NCBI GenBank assembly: GCA_029881275.1
Contig: JAOUMX010000001.1
Span: 1-38,948 of the forward strand
DNA from: Gammaproteobacteria bacterium
GTDB lineage: Bacteria > Pseudomonadota > Gammaproteobacteria > SZUA-229
Reading direction: 5' to 3'
Length of the DNA: 38,948 nucleotides
In this document: piece by piece, positions 1 to 7,690 of the stretch
Numbering within the stretch: position 1 is the first letter of the stretch
Layout of the letters: the number at the start of each line of letters is the position of its first letter
Notes under the pieces: model-generated
Seen by the model: the letters and a program-made list of their open reading frames with translations, nothing else
Database searches by the model: none
What the model was told of the DNA's origin: nothing
Made by a program: the position numbers and the translations under genes

Positions 1-558
1 AGGGGATAGTACGACGTCATTCGATCCGACAAACAGCATACTGGTGAATTTGCCTGTTCTACCGACTTTGGTCGTGTGCATGATTTCAAACCCGGGGTAG
101 TTACGCATGGGGTTAAATCCATAAACTTCTTCCGGTGGGCGTACCCAGGGGTAGAGGTAACCGACTTCTATGTAATCCGATAACAGGAAGGTCTGTAAAT
201 TCAGCTTACCGACGCGGACACGGACATTGCCCATGGTGTATTCTACAAAACCCCATTCCAGACTGAGATCATACTGACTGCCATCACGGTTATGGGCCAG
301 CAGCTGGGCGGCACCGGAGATTTCCGAGGTCAGTTCAGTTCTCAGATTGATGCCATAGCGGGTATCGTATTCAACAGAAATAGCATCACCGATTCGGTTC
401 AGGTAAAGACCGTTATCAGCGCCAGGACTAGCGGTGTCGTCGACCCTTACGGAAGCAGCACCCACGGTTAGGAAGGTGTTAATCTCATATTCCCCAGCAA
501 ATGACTGATTTGCTAAAAGAGCTAAACTGACACCCAGCGCGGTAGTTTTAATTTTCAT
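1..558 (-). CDS. Porin-like outer membrane protein, C-terminus cut by window edge
   Basis: The minus-strand frame is open from an ATG at 558 to the left edge, giving 186 residues of a longer protein. It starts with a clear Sec signal peptide: MKIKTT, a hydrophobic stretch, then QSFA with likely cleavage after residue 21. The mature part alternates polar and hydrophobic residues with many Gly, Tyr and Asp (for example VEYDTRYGINLRTEL and YTMGNVRVRVGKLNL), as in beta-barrel strands of Gram-negative porins. AGGGG lies about 8 bases before the ATG. A promoter candidate lies upstream at 614-641. The barrel type is inferred from composition and strand pattern. I do not recognise the specific family or substrate, and an alginate or phosphate-type porin or an uncharacterised barrel would all fit. 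Confidence 0.7.
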   Translation of the reverse strand, partial: MKIKTTALGVSLALLANQSFAGEYEINTFLTVGAASVRVDDTASPGADNGLYLNRIGDAISVEYDTRYGINLRTELTSEISGAAQLLAHNRDGSQYDLSLEWGFVEYTMGNVRVRVGKLNLQTFLLSDYIEVGYLYPWVRPPEEVYGFNPMRNYPGFEIMHTTKVGRTGKFTSMLFVGSNDVVLSP

Positions 559-613
559 AGTCAAACCCCTGACTTTTTCTTTTTGTGGTTAATTGAGTTG
601 CTAATTGCTAGAA

Positions 614-641
614 AGTATGGCAGATAATTTCTGTAATTCAA
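614..641 (-). promoter_or_regulatory. Candidate promoter of the porin-like gene
   Basis: On the minus strand TTGAAT (636-641) and CATACT (614-619) are 16 bases apart. A TG one base before the -10 makes it an extended -10. Transcription would start near 607, leaving a leader of about 48 bases. This is read by eye only. Confidence 0.45.
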
Positions 642-917
642 TGAAACTAAATAATATTTTACATTGATACTGCCATTAGCGGTCATTTGGTGGCGTCTTC
701 ATTTATGGATGATTGTTGCTCTGCACAATCAATTTAGACTGACGGCTTGATATATATTCAAATACCACCATCTACCTTATGAATTATAGATGATTATTGA
801 AAATAGCAAGTTTTCGAGCTTAACTATTATCAAAATTTGGCCGGCTAATGGTTTTTTTCGAGGTATTTGTCCGTAATTGCATAATGGCTCTTCTGGATTG
901 GCTAATGTTAGAATTAA

Positions 918-934
918 TTAATCTTAAAGATTAA
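918..934. repeat. Perfect 17-base palindrome, possible operator
   Basis: TTAATCTT-A-AAGATTAA has 8-base arms around one central base with no mismatch. It overlaps the weak -35 element (931-936) of the promoter candidate just downstream, so it could bind a dimeric regulator. The regulator is unknown. AT-rich DNA yields chance palindromes, but an 8+8 perfect arm pair is less likely by chance. Confidence 0.45.
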
Positions 935-967
935 GACCTGACAGGGACCTATTATAATGAGTCCCTG
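931..967 (+). promoter_or_regulatory. Candidate clpS-clpA promoter with inverted repeat around the -10
   Basis: A perfect TATAAT lies at 953-958, with TTAAGA (931-936) 16 bases upstream as a 4-of-6 match to the -35. The -10 sits in the 12-base spacer between CAGGGAC (942-948) and GTCCCTG (961-967), a perfect 7-base inverted repeat. Transcription from about 965 would give clpS a leader of about 200 bases. The inverted repeat may be an operator, or may fold at the extreme 5' end of the transcript. Confidence 0.45.
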
Positions 968-1168
968 GCAACAAAAATCTCAAGTAATGGCGTTGTCGTT
1001 GTTAACATAGCTGTTAAATAGTTTGATTTTTTGTGTATAAAATACGCAACAATGAAGGCGGTTACCCGGATTCTGGTGATACCATTATTTGTACATATGT
1101 AACGAAATAAAGGTTTTGTTAACAGGACAGAAAATCATTATTTCATGAACTACACTAGAGACTAAGGC

Positions 1169-1492
1169 ATGAGTGATCAGCAATCGGATTTTAACCAGGA
1201 TGGTGATTTGGCGGTCGAGGAGGCGACTCCCAAACTTAAACCGCCACGAAAGTACAAGGTTGTACTGCTTAATGATGACTATACCCCGATGGAATTTGTG
1301 GTGCAGATACTGACTACATTTTTTGCAATGAACCAGGAACTGGCAACCAAGGTCATGTTGACGGTGCACACAAAAGGTAAAGCCATTTGTGGTGAATACA
1401 GTTATGAGATTGCAGAAACCAAGGTTGAACAGGTTAATGATTATTCCAGAAAACATCAGCATCCTTTGCTGTGTACGATGGAAGATGTGTGA
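1169..1492 (+). CDS. clpS: ATP-dependent Clp protease adaptor ClpS
   Basis: ClpS is the N-degron adaptor that binds proteins with bulky hydrophobic N-terminal residues and hands them to ClpAP. The 107-residue protein has the usual length. After a disordered acidic N-terminus (residues 1-25) comes the folded core with the signature [13 protein letters not shown]35, D36, D37 and H67 (in [11 protein letters not shown]) match the pocket that holds the substrate's N-terminus. The gene is directly upstream of clpA (53-base gap) on the same strand, the classic gammaproteobacterial pairing, and probably shares its transcript. An AAGG close to the ATG is a weak ribosome site. The long antisense frame over this gene is treated as a shadow. 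Confidence 0.97.
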   Translation: MSDQQSDFNQDGDLAVEEATPKLKPPRKYKVVLLNDDYTPMEFVVQILTTFFAMNQELATKVMLTVHTKGKAICGEYSYEIAETKVEQVNDYSRKHQHPLLCTMEDV

Positions 1493-1545
1493 CGGATTTT
1501 TGAGTATGCCGGATGATTCCGGCGATTAGATGAGGCGAAGTAGAT

Positions 1546-3810
1546 ATGTTGAGTAAGGAGCTTGAGGCTTCTTTGAACCTCGCGTTTAACGAAGCAAGAA
1601 ATAAGCGACATGAATATATCACAGTAGAGCATCTGCTTTTGGCATTACTGGATAATTCCAGTGCCAATTCTGTGCTTAAGGCCTGTGGTGCTGATTTGTT
1701 ACGCCTCAAAAATGAATTACTTGAATACCTGGAAGAAAATACCCCGGTATTCAATGAAGCCATAGGGGGAGAAGTTCAGCCCACGCTGGGTTTTCAACGA
1801 GTTTTACAAAGAGCAGTATTTCATGTCCAGTCTTCTGGTAAGAAAGAAGTCATTGGTGCTAATGTGCTGGTCGCTATTTTTGGCGAGCAGGAGTCTCAGG
1901 CTGTATATCTGTTACATCAGCAGGATGTCAGTCGCCTGGATATCGTTAATTATGTGTCTCACGGTATTTCAAAAGTGTCTGATGAAAATGAAGACTCTGA
2001 AATCGAAAGTAACGATGAAGTTAGCGTTGATGCTGAAAAACAGCCGCTGGAGAATTTTGCCACCAATCTTAATATGCGTGCGCTGCAGAATAAAATTGAT
2101 CCATTGATTGGCCGTGATCAGGAAATAGAACGTACTATTCAGATTTTATGTCGTCGCCGTAAAAATAATCCATTGCTGGTAGGTGAAGCAGGTGTTGGTA
2201 AAACCGCCATAGCAGAAGGACTGGCCAAGAAAATTGTTGATGGTGAAGTTCCTTCTATTCTTGACGGTTGTACTATTTATTCACTTGATCTGGGTTCTTT
2301 AGTCGCAGGCACCAAGTACCGGGGTGATTTTGAAAAACGTCTTAAAGGTGTGCTTAAACAGTTACAGAAAGACCCGGGTGCCATTTTATTTATTGATGAA
2401 ATTCATACCATTATAGGTGCAGGTTCGGCATCGGGTGGTGTTATGGATGCCTCTAACCTGATTAAGCCTATGCTGGCATCGGGTGAGTTGAAATGTATTG
2501 GTTCAACCACTTATCAGGAATTCAGAGGTATCTTTGAAAAAGACCGTGCACTCACCCGTCGCTTCCAGAAAGTTGATATCAATGAGCCAAGTGTGTCTGA
2601 AACCGTTGATATTTTAAAAGGGCTAAAAACCTATTTTGAAGACCACCATAATGTGAAGTACAGTTTAAATGCTTTGAAGTCTGCTGCTGAACTGGCTGAT
2701 CGCTACATTATGGATCGTTTTTTACCCGATAAGGCAATTGATGTTATTGATGAAGCGGGTGCTAACAGACGTATGTACAGTACGGATGACAGTAAGCCAC
2801 GTAATATTAATGTTCACGATATAGAGAATATCGTTGCCAAAATTGCACGCATACCGGCTAAAACAGTGTCTTCATCCGATGCGGATGTGCTGAAAAATCT
2901 GGAACGTAATTTAAAACTGGTTGTATTTGGTCAGAATGAAGCAATTGAAACTATGGCCGATTCAATCAAGATGTCACGTTCAGGTCTGGCTTTACCGGAT
3001 AAACCTGTGGGTTCATTCCTGTTCGCCGGTCCTACCGGTGTTGGTAAGACGGAAGTGACCAAACAGCTGGCTAAAGTGCTGGGCATTGAACTGATACGAT
3101 TCGATATGTCTGAATATATGGAAAGACATACGGTGTCCCGTTTGATTGGTGCGCCTCCAGGATATGTTGGCTTTGATCAGGGTGGTTTACTAACAGAAGC
3201 TATTAATAAACACCCGCACGCGGTATTGCTGCTGGATGAAATAGAAAAGGCTCATCCTGATGTATTTAATTTGTTATTACAGGTTATGGATCATGGCACA
3301 CTGACCGATACCAACGGGCGTAAATCGGATTTTCGTAATGTCATTATTATTATGACAACCAATGCCGGTGCTCAATTAATTGGTCGACGTTCCATGGGCT
3401 TTACTGAGCAGGATCATGAAACTGACGGCATGGAGGAAATTAAGCGTTTGTTTACACCGGAGTTCAGAAACCGTATGGATGGTATTATTCAGTTTAAACC
3501 ACTGGATGAAAGAACCATTACCAATGTGGTCGACAAGTTTATTATTGAGCTAGAACATCAGCTGGAAGAAAAACGCGTCACTATGCATGTGGATGATTCA
3601 GCCCGTAAATGGCTGGCCATAAAAGGATATGATCCAAAAATGGGTGCTCGTCCTATGGCCAGGGTTATTCAGGAACACCTTAAACGCCCATTGGCGGATG
3701 AGTTGTTATTTGGTCGTTTGAATAAAGGCGGTGCGATTAGAGTGACTTTAAATACCACTAAGGATGAGCTTGAAATCGAAGTGCTTGAAAAGGAAAACGC
3801 AACCAGTTAA
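1546..3810 (+). CDS. clpA: ATP-dependent Clp protease ATP-binding subunit ClpA
   Basis: ClpA is the hexameric AAA+ unfoldase that feeds substrates into ClpP; with ClpS it degrades N-end-rule proteins. The 754-residue length is normal. An N-terminal ClpS-binding repeat domain (about 1-140) is followed by an acidic linker (146-165). AAA domain 1 has Walker A at 213-220 (GEAGVGKT) and Walker B ending D284-E285. AAA domain 2 has Walker A at 495-502 (GPTGVGKT) and D564-E565. The short middle region, with no ClpB-type coiled coil, makes it ClpA rather than ClpB. The ClpP-docking loop, IGL in E. coli ClpA, aligns with MGF here (617-619). A strong terminator follows the stop codon. Confidence 0.97.
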   Translation: MLSKELEASLNLAFNEARNKRHEYITVEHLLLALLDNSSANSVLKACGADLLRLKNELLEYLEENTPVFNEAIGGEVQPTLGFQRVLQRAVFHVQSSGKKEVIGANVLVAIFGEQESQAVYLLHQQDVSRLDIVNYVSHGISKVSDENEDSEIESNDEVSVDAEKQPLENFATNLNMRALQNKIDPLIGRDQEIERTIQILCRRRKNNPLLVGEAGVGKTAIAEGLAKKIVDGEVPSILDGCTIYSLDLGSLVAGTKYRGDFEKRLKGVLKQLQKDPGAILFIDEIHTIIGAGSASGGVMDASNLIKPMLASGELKCIGSTTYQEFRGIFEKDRALTRRFQKVDINEPSVSETVDILKGLKTYFEDHHNVKYSLNALKSAAELADRYIMDRFLPDKAIDVIDEAGANRRMYSTDDSKPRNINVHDIENIVAKIARIPAKTVSSSDADVLKNLERNLKLVVFGQNEAIETMADSIKMSRSGLALPDKPVGSFLFAGPTGVGKTEVTKQLAKVLGIELIRFDMSEYMERHTVSRLIGAPPGYVGFDQGGLLTEAINKHPHAVLLLDEIEKAHPDVFNLLLQVMDHGTLTDTNGRKSDFRNVIIIMTTNAGAQLIGRRSMGFTEQDHETDGMEEIKRLFTPEFRNRMDGIIQFKPLDERTITNVVDKFIIELEHQLEEKRVTMHVDDSARKWLAIKGYDPKMGARPMARVIQEHLKRPLADELLFGRLNKGGAIRVTLNTTKDELEIEVLEKENATS

Positions 3811-3830
3811 TTGACTAACAGTATGACAAC

Positions 3831-3864
3831 AAAAAAAGGCCGTGATTATCACGGCCTTTTTTAT
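3831..3864. terminator. Bidirectional rho-independent terminator between clpA and infA
   Basis: A perfect 8-bp stem (GGCCGTGA at 3838-3845, TCACGGCC at 3849-3856) closes a TTA loop. It is flanked by seven A on the left and six T on the right, so it can end transcription of clpA from the left and of infA from the right. Confidence 0.92.
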
Positions 3865-3879
3865 TGGGAATTCAATTGA

Positions 3880-4098
3880 TTACTTGGCGCGATAAACGAT
3901 ACGACCTTTATTTAAATCGTAGGGTGTCAGTTCTACAGTTACCTGATCACCTGTCATTATACGAATATAGTGTTTACGCATTCTGCCTGAGATGTGAGCA
4001 GTCACAATATGACCATTTTCAAGTTCTACACGGAACATTGTATTAGGCAGGGTTTCAACAACCGTACCGTCCATCTGTATTGCTTCTTCTTTTGCCAT
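3880..4098 (-). CDS. infA: Translation initiation factor IF-1
   Basis: IF-1 binds the 30S A site during initiation. The 72-residue length equals that of E. coli IF-1. The S1-like OB fold is recognisable throughout: [19 protein letters not shown] at the start, FRVELENGH, the basic [13 protein letters not shown] segment that contacts 16S rRNA, and the terminal [10 protein letters not shown]. It is convergent with clpA and shares the terminator between them, the same arrangement as in E. coli, though without the serW tRNA found there. A promoter candidate lies at 4129-4156. Confidence 0.98.
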   Translation of the reverse strand: MAKEEAIQMDGTVVETLPNTMFRVELENGHIVTAHISGRMRKHYIRIMTGDQVTVELTPYDLNKGRIVYRAK

Positions 4099-4128
4099 TC
4101 AAATTCTCTAAAGGAAAGTTGCGGCACA

Positions 4129-4156
4129 ATTATCAATAAAATGAGACATTTAGCAA
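4129..4156 (-). promoter_or_regulatory. Candidate infA promoter
   Basis: On the minus strand TTGCTA (4151-4156) and GATAAT (4129-4134) are 16 bases apart, giving a leader of roughly 25 bases before the infA ATG. This is read by eye. Confidence 0.45.
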
Positions 4157-4176
4157 GTCTTTATATTGCATGATGC

Positions 4177-5028
4177 CTATTTTGTTGCGATTTCCGGTTC
4201 AGGAAGAAGAAACACAGGGTCTACAAGTGTTTGATTTACATAGATTCCAAGATGGAGGTGAGGGCCTGTGACGCGCCCTGTTTTTCCGACTGCGCCGATG
4301 ATCTGTCCTTTTTTAATGATATCGCCGATTTTTACGTCAATTCGACTCATATGAGCATACATGCTGATAATGCCCTGTCCATGGTCAATATAAACCATAT
4401 TGCCACTGAAAAAGAAATCGCCGGCTTCAATGACGGTGCCATCTTCTACGGATTTGATTGGTGTGCCTTCGATTGCGGCAATATCCAGTCCTGAATGGGG
4501 GCGTCGAGCCTGTTGATTGAAAAACCGGCGTAAGCCAAAAATACTACTGACTCTGCCTTCAACGGGTGTAATGAAATTGGCTTTGACGTCGTTATCTGAC
4601 CAGTGTTTTTTAGCCTTGTTTTTACGGATCTTTTCTTTGTTGATGCGTTCAAGGTCTTTTTTATTGGGACTGACTTTGCGTTTATCGGTGATGGTCAAGT
4701 ATTGAGAAGCATATGTTTTTGGCTTAACTTCAAAATTCCGGGTTTCTGTTGAATTATCGGGCCATTTTATTTCTATGTTTTTTTTACCGGGCTTGGTGTC
4801 CAGGGGAATACCAATCAGTGCATATGACTGGTTTTCATTGCTAATAGTGGCAACGGGGTGATTATTAAAAAATATTTTTGGATGTGAATCAGTATTAACA
4901 GGAATCAGTGCGAGCCCGCCTGGAACAGGGTTATGCCTGGGAAATGCGAACGCCGGGTGACTGTTAATGAGCAGGGCAGTTAGAATAGATAAGATTAAAA
5001 AATATTTTTTCACAGTTATACACGGCAT
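4177..5028 (-). CDS. Secreted M23 family (LytM-type) peptidase
   Basis: M23 enzymes are zinc endopeptidases that cut peptidoglycan cross-links. This 283-residue protein has a hydrophobic signal peptide ending HPAFA, with cleavage likely after residue 28. An all-beta N-terminal region (about 30-115), a Lys-rich linker (116-150) and the M23 domain (about 153-273) follow. The zinc ligands are present: H178 and D182 in HSGLD, and H259 in HLH (257-259), with H226 in MYAH as the other active-site histidine. This suggests an active enzyme rather than an EnvC/NlpD-type activator with lost ligands. A GTG at codon 6 (5013) is an alternative start that would give a more standard signal peptide. Neither start has a good ribosome site. 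It is divergent from the aminotransferase gene, with only 58 bases between. Confidence 0.9.
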   Translation of the reverse strand: MPCITVKKYFLILSILTALLINSHPAFAFPRHNPVPGGLALIPVNTDSHPKIFFNNHPVATISNENQSYALIGIPLDTKPGKKNIEIKWPDNSTETRNFEVKPKTYASQYLTITDKRKVSPNKKDLERINKEKIRKNKAKKHWSDNDVKANFITPVEGRVSSIFGLRRFFNQQARRPHSGLDIAAIEGTPIKSVEDGTVIEAGDFFFSGNMVYIDHGQGIISMYAHMSRIDVKIGDIIKKGQIIGAVGKTGRVTGPHLHLGIYVNQTLVDPVFLLPEPEIATK

Positions 5029-5086
5029 TTTTAATTAGTTAGTATAGTGTAAATGTATACAGCTATATAAATAAAGGGTTTCAGGC

Positions 5087-6256
5087 ATGTCTTTTTTTCA
5101 TCTTGCAGATCGCATGAATGATATCAAACCATTTTATGTTATGGATTTACTTGCCAGAGCAAAAAAACTCGAAGCATCGGGACGATCAATTATACATCTT
5201 GAAGTAGGCGAGCCGGATTTCTCTACACCAGAAACAATTATAAAGGCAGGGCATAGTTCACTTGATACCTGTCAGATGCACTACACGCCAGCAGTAGGGT
5301 TGACAGAATTACGTGAGAAAATAGCCGGTTACTATCAGTCCCATTTTAATGTTCAGGTACCTGTTGAAAGAATTATTGTTACACCGGGTGCATCGGGCGC
5401 ATTGCAACTGGCCCTGTCAGTTTTAATTAATCCTGCTGATGAAGTGTTGATGACCGACCCCGGGTATCCCTGTAATCGACATTTTGTGCGTTTATTAGAA
5501 GGTCAGTCGGTGAATATTCCGGTGACCAGTGCAACAAATTATCAATTAACCGCTGATTTAATAGCGCGTCACTGGTCAGCCAAAACAGCGGCAGCATTGG
5601 TTGCTACACCGTCAAATCCAACCGGGACTATCATTAACCAGAGCGATATGTCTGCCATTATTGAGGCAGTGAATAAACAGCAGGGTTATTTAGTGGTGGA
5701 TGAAATCTATCAGGGCTTAACCTATGAAACTGAAAATTTCACTGTTTTATCATTAACAGATCAGGCTTTTGTCATTAACAGTTTTTCCAAATTTTTTGGA
5801 ATGACAGGATGGCGATTGGGCTGGATGGTTGTACCGGATGAATTTGTTGAAGCAGTCGATAAACTGGCACAGAATATTTTTCTCGCCCCACCTACCTTAT
5901 CGCAATATGCGGCTATTGAAGCTTTTAATGCGCCTAGCCTGAATATTCTTGAACATCGTCGCCAGGAGTTCAAACGACGTCGGGATTATTTGTTACCGGC
6001 ATTAAAGTCGTTGGGATTTGAAATATCGGTTGATCCTCAAGGTGCTTTTTATATCTATGCAAACTGTCATCGTTTCACAGATGATTCATTTGGTTTTGTA
6101 AATAGACTGCTGGAAGAGGCGGGCGTGGCGATTACGCCAGGGATAGATTTTGGTGAATTTAATGCCCATCAGCATGTAAGATTTGCCTATACCCGGCCAG
6201 TTTCGGTACTGGAAGACGCTGTGGCCCGATTAAATGATTTTCTGAAACATTTCTAG
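5087..6256 (+). CDS. PLP-dependent class I/II aminotransferase
   Basis: A fold-type I aminotransferase of 389 residues, the usual length. Seen motifs are HLEVGEPDF near the N-terminus, the PSNPTG motif with N177, VVDEIYQGL with D205 that contacts the pyridine nitrogen, the Schiff-base lysine K235 in SFSKFFGMTGWRLGW, and RFAYTR near the C-terminus where the substrate carboxylate arginine lies. The family includes aspartate, alanine and aromatic aminotransferases, and the substrate cannot be read from motifs alone. The gene is 53 bases upstream of cysE on the same strand. In many gammaproteobacteria trmJ rather than an aminotransferase precedes cysE-iscR, so a link to cysteine supply is only suggested by position. 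Confidence 0.9.
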   Translation: MSFFHLADRMNDIKPFYVMDLLARAKKLEASGRSIIHLEVGEPDFSTPETIIKAGHSSLDTCQMHYTPAVGLTELREKIAGYYQSHFNVQVPVERIIVTPGASGALQLALSVLINPADEVLMTDPGYPCNRHFVRLLEGQSVNIPVTSATNYQLTADLIARHWSAKTAAALVATPSNPTGTIINQSDMSAIIEAVNKQQGYLVVDEIYQGLTYETENFTVLSLTDQAFVINSFSKFFGMTGWRLGWMVVPDEFVEAVDKLAQNIFLAPPTLSQYAAIEAFNAPSLNILEHRRQEFKRRRDYLLPALKSLGFEISVDPQGAFYIYANCHRFTDDSFGFVNRLLEEAGVAITPGIDFGEFNAHQHVRFAYTRPVSVLEDAVARLNDFLKHF

Positions 6257-6309
6257 CGGCAGCTTATTTCAGTTAAACTTAAGCGTTCGTTTTATTTAAG
6301 GAATAACCT

Positions 6310-7092
6310 GTGCTTTCTCTGATTAAATCAATACGTGAAGACATCAAGAGTATCTTTGATCGTGATCCGGCTGCTCGAACAACATTTGAGGTCATTACAA
6401 CTTATCCGGGTCTTCATGCCGTTGTTTTTCATCGTATAAGTCATATTCTGTGGAAGGCTAATCTAAAGTGGCTTGCGCGCGTCATGTCAAATATTGTTCG
6501 CTGGTATACGGGTATTGAAATTCATCCAGGTGCCCAGATAGGCCGTCGTTTTTTTATTGATCATGGAACCGGTGTGGTTATCGGTGAAACGGCTGAAATT
6601 GGTGATGATTGCACCTTATATCATGGTGTAACACTGGGAGGAACAAGCTGGGAAAAGGGTAAACGCCATCCCACATTAATGAATAATGTCATTGTCGGTG
6701 CCGGTGCAAAGGTGCTGGGGCCGATAGTGATAGGGGAAAATGCGAAAATTGGCTCCAATGCCGTTGTGACCAAGGATGTCCCAAGTGAAGCAACCGTGGT
6801 TGGTGTGCCAGGGCGCGTTGTTGAGCATAAGAAAGACGAAAAACATCAGCAAAGAGCTGCTACAGCGGAAAAAATGGGGTTCAGTGCCTATGGTGCTACT
6901 CAGGATGCCCCTGACCCGGTGGCTACGGCCATTAATTGTATGCTTGACCATATTCATCTGATGGATGCAAAAATGGAAACCATGTGTGCTGCGTTGAAAG
7001 CCCTGGGTTCAGAACTGGATGATCTTCATATGCCCGAACTTGGTAAGCTCGAAATTCAGACTGAAGGTGAACCGAAGCCTGAAAAAGAATGA
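6310..7092 (+). CDS. cysE: Serine O-acetyltransferase
   Basis: CysE transfers acetyl from acetyl-CoA to L-serine, the committed step of cysteine synthesis. The start is GTG, supported by AAGGA about 8 bases upstream. A short helical N-terminal part (1-65) leads into the left-handed hexapeptide-repeat domain (about 68-170). Catalytic residues D84-H85 (IDHGTG) and H105 (LYHGVTLGG) are present. The compact N-terminus resembles the shorter EpsC-type CysE more than the longer E. coli form. Residues about 175-260 form a charged C-terminal extension beyond the core. Its place directly before iscR is common in gammaproteobacteria and fits provision of cysteine for the desulfurases downstream. Confidence 0.94.
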   Translation: MLSLIKSIREDIKSIFDRDPAARTTFEVITTYPGLHAVVFHRISHILWKANLKWLARVMSNIVRWYTGIEIHPGAQIGRRFFIDHGTGVVIGETAEIGDDCTLYHGVTLGGTSWEKGKRHPTLMNNVIVGAGAKVLGPIVIGENAKIGSNAVVTKDVPSEATVVGVPGRVVEHKKDEKHQQRAATAEKMGFSAYGATQDAPDPVATAINCMLDHIHLMDAKMETMCAALKALGSELDDLHMPELGKLEIQTEGEPKPEKE

Positions 7093-7143
7093 TTCGAATT
7101 TTAAAGAAAATCAGTCATTTAGATTAATCGGATTTATTATATA

Positions 7144-7168
7144 ATACTTGACTAATTTACTCGGGATT
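7144..7168 (+). promoter_or_regulatory. IscR type 1 binding site over the isc promoter
   Basis: The 25 bases starting ATACTTGACTAATTTACTCG match the published type 1 IscR consensus (ATASYYGACTRWWWYAGTC followed by RRSTAT) at 22 of 25 positions by my count. The site contains the -35 element of the operon promoter, so holo-IscR binding would block RNA polymerase. This predicts the known autorepression circuit of the isc operon. Confidence 0.85.
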
Positions 7169-7177
7169 GATTATACT
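7148..7177 (+). promoter_or_regulatory. isc operon promoter
   Basis: TTGACT (7148-7153) and TATACT (7172-7177) are 18 bases apart, close to the sigma-70 consensus. Transcription would start near 7184, about 22 bases before the iscR ATG. The -35 lies inside the IscR box. Confidence 0.8.
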
Positions 7178-7205
7178 GCCACCTGATTAGTTAGAGAGAT
7201 CGGGT

Positions 7206-7685
7206 ATGAGACTTACATCTAAAGGGCGTTATGCAGTTACAGCCGTACTGGATTTATCCTTTCATCAAAATGAAGGTCCAGTATCATTAGCAGATATTTC
7301 TGCGCGTCAGGAAATTTCACTTTCTTATCTGGAGCAGTTGTTTGCTCGATTAAGGCGTAATAAGGTGGTTAACAGTACCCGAGGCCCAGGTGGTGGTTAC
7401 AAGTTAAGTCGTGATCCGGCTGACATCAGCATGGCAGAAATCATACTGGCAGTTGATGAAACTTATGATGCAACAGCCTGTGGCAGTAGCAGTAAACCCT
7501 GTTCAGGTAATTATCAGTGTTTAACGCATGATTTGTGGCAGGAACTGAGTCAGGAAATTCATACTTTTCTGAAAGAGATAACACTTGCTGAAATGATGTC
7601 GAAAAGAACCGTCAGAGAAGTGGCTGATCGACAGGATCGTGTCGTTCAGACACATGAGCTGAAGAAAGTGGTATCAGTTGGATAG
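7206..7685 (+). CDS. iscR: Iron-sulfur cluster regulator IscR
   Basis: IscR is an Rrf2-family repressor that senses cluster supply through its own [2Fe-2S] cluster. The 159-residue protein starts with the Rrf2 winged helix (MRLTSKGRYAVTAVLDL, recognition region SLSYLEQLFARLRRNKVV, wing GPGGGYKL). Cluster ligands are C92, C99, C105 and H108. The first interval is one residue longer than in E. coli IscR (C92, C98, C104, H107), but the pattern is otherwise intact. It is the first gene of the isc operon and its promoter carries an IscR box. Its TAG stop overlaps a GTG upstream of the next gene's preferred ATG. Confidence 0.97.
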   Translation: MRLTSKGRYAVTAVLDLSFHQNEGPVSLADISARQEISLSYLEQLFARLRRNKVVNSTRGPGGGYKLSRDPADISMAEIILAVDETYDATACGSSSKPCSGNYQCLTHDLWQELSQEIHTFLKEITLAEMMSKRTVREVADRQDRVVQTHELKKVVSVG

Positions 7686-7690
7686 TGGTA

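Larger units (their letters stand above)
559..1168. other. 610-base non-coding region between the porin-like gene and clpS
   Basis: This divergent intergenic stretch is AT-rich and holds no supportable gene. It contains the minus-strand porin promoter candidate (614-641), a perfect 17-base palindrome (918-934), an inverted repeat enclosing a perfect TATAAT (942-967), and about 200 bases of likely clpS leader. I see no tRNA, no cspD-like gene (cspD precedes clpS in E. coli) and no mobile element remnant. Confidence 0.7.

Noticed and set aside
1052-1102. Possible 16-codon leader peptide (MKAVTRILVIPLFVHM) upstream of clpS
   Set aside because: No ribosome site precedes the ATG and there is no run of regulatory codons or attenuator hairpin; short frames like this occur by chance in AT-rich DNA.
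1085-1462. 125-residue antisense open frame over clpS
   Set aside because: It is rich in Cys, Phe, His and Ile with no domain pattern, lies wholly opposite a conserved gene and has no supported start; a shadow of clpS.
3811-3879. tRNA gene between clpA and infA (serW position in E. coli)
   Set aside because: The 69-base gap holds only a simple terminator; no cloverleaf or TTC-loop sequence is visible.
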